Of a stretch of DNA of 33,420 nt, positions 30,324 through 33,420 are shown in pieces (the first letter of the stretch is position 1; each line of letters opens with the position of its first letter). The DNA is taken from NCBI GenBank assembly GCA_905182555.1, contig CAJJBX010000025.1:1-33420 (forward strand), read 5' to 3'. The notes under the pieces were generated by a model, which ran no database searches, had not been told where the DNA came from, and saw only the letters and a list, made by a program, of their open reading frames with translations. Origin of the DNA: an uncultured Ilumatobacter sp. (lineage in GTDB: Bacteria > Actinomycetota > Acidimicrobiia > Acidimicrobiales > Ilumatobacteraceae). The position numbers and the translations under genes were made by a program.

Positions 30324-31469
30324 ATGCGCAATCAACGTAAAACCATGGTGGCAGCAGTTGCCGCACTCTCCCTCGTCGTCGCAGCATGCGGCAGCGATGG
30401 CGACAGCAGCAGCAGCAGCAGCGATGCGACCGAGGCTCCTGCCGCGACCGAGGCTCCTGTTGCGACCGAGGCCCCTGCCGCGACCGAGGCCCCTGCCGAG
30501 CCCAGCTTCAACGTCGGCCTGACTTACGACATTGGTGGCCGCGGCGACCAGTCGTTCAACGACTCCGCAGCAGCTGGCCTCGATGCTGCCAAGGCCGCAC
30601 TCGGCGTGACCGGCTCGGAAGCCGAGCCCAACGCTGACGGTTCCGACCGGGCCCAGCTCCTCCAGCTCCAAGCCGATAATTCTGAACTCGTTATCGCTGT
30701 CGGCTTCCTCTTCGCTGGTGACGTCGTCGCCGTGGCGACCGAGAACCCTGACACCAACTTCGCTGTGGTCGACGATGCAATGCTCGACTTCGACAACGGC
30801 GCAGTGCCGCTCGGCGACAACATCGCTGGCCTGACCTTTGCTGAAGAGCAGGGTTCGTTCCTTGTGGGTGCCGCAGCGGCGCTCAAGAGCGAGACGGGCA
30901 CGCTCGGATTCATCGGCGGCGTCGGTGGCTTCGGTCTCATCGAAAAGTTCGAAGCTGGCTTCACCGCCGGCGCTCAGGCTGTCAACCCCGACATCACGGT
31001 GATCCCGCAGTACATCACGCAGGCTCCTGACTTCGACGGCTTCTTTGCCGCTGACCGTGCGCAAGAAATTGCCCTCACAATGTACGACCAAGGCGCCGAC
31101 ATCATTTACCACGCAGCTGGTGGTTCGGGTGCTGGTCTGTTCGAAGCAGCAAAGAGCCGGTCCGAGAGCTCCGGCTCGCAGGTCTGGGCCATCGGCGTTG
31201 ACTCCGACCAGTACAACACTGCCGGTGCTGACTTCCAGCCCTACATCTTGACCTCGATGCTCAAGCGTGTCGACGTGTCGGTCCTCGAGATCGCCACGGC
31301 GCAGGCCGACGGTACGTTCACCGCTGGCAACACCGTGTATGACCTCTCGAGCGACGGCGTTGGTTACTCCACCACGGGTGGCTACCTCGACGACATCGTC
31401 GATCAGCTCGAAGCCCTCAAGGCACAGATCATCGCCGGCGAGATCGTCGTTCCGACCGCTCCGGCCTGA
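30324..31469 (+). CDS. BMP-family ABC importer lipoprotein (nucleoside-type)
   Basis: This 381-aa lipoprotein has signal MRNQRKTMVAAVAALSLVVA with lipobox VVAAC (Cys22), then a poly-Ser run and four ATEAPA units as a tether, and a BMP (Med/PnrA-like) binding domain from FNVGLTYDIGGRGDQSFND. Family hallmarks are DIGGRGDQSFN, AIGVDSDQYN and the C-terminal YDLSSDGVGYSTTGGYL. PnrA/BmpA proteins bind purine nucleosides, which fits the neighbouring deoD. GGAGG precedes the ATG by 5 nt. A strong hairpin terminator follows (31527), before the ATPase gene, so the lipoprotein can be made in excess of the other parts. Confidence 0.94.
   Translation: MRNQRKTMVAAVAALSLVVAACGSDGDSSSSSSDATEAPAATEAPVATEAPAATEAPAEPSFNVGLTYDIGGRGDQSFNDSAAAGLDAAKAALGVTGSEAEPNADGSDRAQLLQLQADNSELVIAVGFLFAGDVVAVATENPDTNFAVVDDAMLDFDNGAVPLGDNIAGLTFAEEQGSFLVGAAAALKSETGTLGFIGGVGGFGLIEKFEAGFTAGAQAVNPDITVIPQYITQAPDFDGFFAADRAQEIALTMYDQGADIIYHAAGGSGAGLFEAAKSRSESSGSQVWAIGVDSDQYNTAGADFQPYILTSMLKRVDVSVLEIATAQADGTFTAGNTVYDLSSDGVGYSTTGGYLDDIVDQLEALKAQIIAGEIVVPTAPA
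30426..30497. repeat. 18-bp repeat, four copies, in lipoprotein tether
   Basis: Four near-exact copies of GCGACCGAGGCTCCTGCC encode ATEAPA units just after the lipidation site. The number of copies would set the length of the tether. Confidence 0.95.
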
Positions 31470-31526
31470 TCACCTGACGACAACGGAATGAACACCTGCA
31501 CGGTCTGAGACAGACTGTGGAGCGCG

Positions 31527-31565
31527 AGAGCGGGATCGGACTTTGTCCGGTCCCGCTCTTTGCGT
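31527..31565 (+). terminator. hairpin terminator after BMP lipoprotein gene
   Basis: AGAGCGGGATCGGAC (31527-31541) pairs with GTCCGGTCCCGCTCT (31545-31559), a 15-bp stem with one G-T wobble and a TTT loop, followed by the weak run TTGCGTTTC. It lies 57 nt after the lipoprotein stop. A smaller hairpin (GTCTG-AGA-CAGAC, 31503-31515) precedes it. It is probably a partial terminator between lipoprotein and ATPase. Confidence 0.8.
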
Positions 31566-31612
31566 TTCGGGCTGACTCCTCAGAGTTTTAGATCACACAA
31601 CCGTCGCGCGAC

Positions 31613-31618
31613 TAGGTT
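31613..31618 (+). promoter_or_regulatory. -10-like TAGGTT upstream of the ABC ATPase
   Basis: TAGGTT lies 44 nt before the ATPase GTG and just after the terminator. It may provide a separate promoter for the ATPase and permease genes. The -35 is unclear. Confidence 0.4.
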
Positions 31619-31662
31619 GCACAGCGTTCCGTTCTGAGAGGTAACTGGTGAAGGAGATACGT

Positions 31663-33229
31663 GTGTCGGTACCGGCAATCGAATTGATTGGCATCACAAA
31701 GCGCTTTCCAGGCGTCATTGCAAACGACAACGTCAACCTCTCGGTCGAGCAGGGCGAGGTCCATGCGATCTTGGAATGAACGGTGCAGGCAAGTCGACGC
31801 TGATGAAGATCAGCTGGGGCGAATGGCAGCTGACGAGGGCGAGATGCGCGTCGCTGGCAAAAAAGTCGAATTCTCGTCGCCCACCGATGCGATCGCTCAA
31901 GGCATCGGCATGGTGCACCAACACTTCATGCTTGCCGACAATCTGTCGGTGCTCGAGAACGTGATCCTCGGTTCTGAGCCGGTCAAGCGCGGCGGTCGTA
32001 TCGACTTTGCCACCGCCGAGCAGCACATCGCCGAAGTCGGCCGCTCGTACGGTCTCGATGTCGATCCGAACGACCTCGTCGAAACGCTCGAGGTCGGCGA
32101 GCAGCAGCGTGTTGAGATCATCAAGGTGCTGTATCGCGGGGCGAAAATCCTGATTCTCGACGAGCCGACCGCCGTGCTTGTTCCGCAAGAAGTCGAAGAG
32201 TTGTTCAACAACTTGCGCCAGCTGAAGCGAGATGGTGCGACGATCATCTTCATCGACCACAAGCTGCAAGAAGTGCTGGAGATCGCTGACCGGATCACCG
32301 TGCTCCGTCGCGGCAAGACAATCGACACGGTCAATGCTGCCGACGTCACCGCAGCCGATCTCGCCGAACTGATGGTCGGAAGCGAACTGCCAAGCCCCGA
32401 AACGTCTCACTCGACTGTCACCGACGAGACGGCACTTGAGGTGCGCAATCTGACGGTCAACGGGGCCGACGGCCGTCCGGTTGTCGATGGCGTCAGCCTC
32501 CGGGTCCATAAAGGTGAGATTGTCGGCATTGCCGGTATCGAGGGGAACGGCCAGACCGAATTGGTCGACACGATCGTCGGCACCGCAGAGGCTGATACCG
32601 GAACGATTTCGTTGCTCGGCAATGACATCACCCGTGCCTCGGTGAGAGATCGCCGCAAAGCTGGCCTGGGCTATGTGCCCCAGGATCGCCATCGAGAGGG
32701 TCTGCTCCTGGATGCGTCGCTTTGGGAGAACGCTGCGCTTGGACATCAGACCAGCGCGCCGTTCGCTCGGGGCTTCTGGATTGATCGCAAGGGCGCCCGT
32801 GCCCGGACCGAGGAAATCCGGAGTGAGTTCGATGTCCGCTCGCCAAGCGTCGAGGTGTCGGCTCGGGCGCTGTCAGGCGGCAACCAGCAGAAGCTGATTA
32901 TCGGTCGGGAGATGACCGCCGAACCGGATGTACTGATCGCAGCCCATCCGACCCGCGGCATTGACGTGGGTGCGCAGGCCGACGTGTGGAACGACATTCG
33001 CGAAGCTCGTGGAAAGGGCCTGGCGACGCTGCTGATCTCTGCCGACCTCGATGAATTGATCGGCCTCAGCGACACGATCGTCGTGATGTTCCACGGCAAA
33101 TTGGTTGCCACGCTCGACCCGGCCGAGGTGACGCCGCGCCTACTCGGGGGCTATATGACCGGAGCGACGCTCGATACGGCTGCAGCCGACGGCCACTCTG
33201 GTTCGGTCAACGAAGGGACAGACGCATGA
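31663..33229 (+). CDS. BMP-type nucleoside ABC importer ATPase, two frameshifts
   Basis: This is a tandem ABC ATPase of the RbsA/NupA type. GTG 31663 follows AAGGAG by 6 nt and opens [20 protein letters not shown]. Walker A of the first half is broken: [15 protein letters not shown] lies in a second frame after a missing base near 31771-31778, and a further missing base near 31811-31823 returns to the main frame at [14 protein letters not shown]. Adding both gives 522 aa, normal for the family (about 510). The rest is intact: first-half VGEQQRVEI and [11 protein letters not shown]; second-half [28 protein letters not shown] and [13 protein letters not shown]. The two closely spaced indels look like sequence errors. 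The permease start overlaps its stop. Confidence 0.88.
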
Positions 33230-33420
33230 ATACATCGCTACTCCGCCGTCTCAGCTTGTCACTTGCCGCTCCAGCGCTGGCGGCAGCATTTGCGCTACTC
33301 GTCTCGTCGCTTGTGCTCACCCTGTCGGGAAGCAGTTGGCTTGATACGTACAGCGAGATGATTTCGACCGCCTCCAAACTCGAGTCAATGGTCGACATCT
33401 TGAACCGCGCTACACCGCTC
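33226..33420 (+). CDS. BMP-type ABC importer permease, 5' part only
   Basis: This gene is cut by the right edge after 65 codons. It starts at ATG 33226, overlapping the ATPase stop (ATGA). The visible part is a basic N terminus ([20 protein letters not shown]), one transmembrane helix (AFALLVSSLVLTLSG), then SSWLDTYSEMISTASKLESM, which resembles the first loop of NupP/YufP-like permeases of the BMP system. A second permease gene would be expected further right. Confidence 0.8.
   Translation, partial: MNTSLLRRLSLSLAAPALAAAFALLVSSLVLTLSGSSWLDTYSEMISTASKLESMVDILNRATPL

Noticed and set aside
30144..31112. 322-codon minus-strand open frame antisense to the BMP lipoprotein
   Set aside because: Glu/Gly-rich shadow that includes the reverse of the ATEAPA repeat. 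The plus-strand gene has signal peptide, RBS and terminator.
31527..31565. hairpin after the BMP lipoprotein as a riboswitch for the ATPase
   Set aside because: It is a simple stem with a 3-nt loop and a short U-run; nothing suggests an aptamer.

Overview
The window is a GC-rich, gene-dense bacterial segment. Gene content and style suggest a high-GC actinobacterium, most likely of the Acidimicrobiia/Ilumatobacter type. The clues are a DrrA-type ABC exporter, an actinobacterial FtsB/DivIC, a short-form 6-phosphogluconate dehydrogenase next to zwf, form II CO-dehydrogenase-like (coxL) genes, and start codons preceded by TANNNT boxes about 7 nt upstream, which is typical of leaderless actinobacterial mRNAs. 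This assignment is an inference from reading the sequence; no search was run. No tRNA, rRNA, CRISPR array, transposase or phage gene was seen.

Layout, left to right. A MoxR/CoxD-like AAA+ ATPase (minus, cut by the left edge) is followed by glgX, an acyl-CoA synthetase and a non-canonical SDR (all plus). A PAP2 membrane phosphatase (minus) and a terminator follow. Next comes a minus-strand molybdenum-hydroxylase group: coxS, an isolated C-terminal piece of a CoxL, and coxM, with an 85-aa orphan upstream. Between 8.2 and 13 kb lie a small Cys-rich membrane protein, a GNAT, a HAD phosphatase coupled to an orphan TrkA-C protein, and an ABC exporter of one ATPase and two permeases. At 13-17 kb a full-length form II coxL is followed by a PhnZ-like HD-domain oxygenase candidate and a quinone-oxidoreductase-like MDR; this apparent operon is the best candidate for something undescribed. 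FtsB, a gene-poor stretch, a DMT transporter and a gnd-zwf operon (oxidative pentose phosphate pathway) follow.

At 21.7-23.6 kb a WXG100-like small protein is coupled to a 550-aa protein I do not recognise. From 28.6 down to 23.8 kb runs a thiamine operon: TPP riboswitch, thiamine pyrophosphokinase, ThiB, ThiP, ThiQ and a GNAT, all overlapping. The right end holds a TSUP permease, deoD, and a divergent BMP-family nucleoside ABC importer (lipoprotein, ATPase, start of the permease). Together these look like nucleoside uptake and phosphorolysis.

Two properties cut across the window. First, at least eight single-base frameshifts fall inside otherwise intact, conserved genes, several in G/C runs. 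Correcting one base (two in the last gene) restores a complete frame each time, so I read most as sequencing or assembly errors rather than pseudogenes. Second, short tandem duplications of 5-18 bp recur, several of them at gene ends or gene junctions, and a 16-bp perfect inverted repeat lies between coxL and the HD gene.
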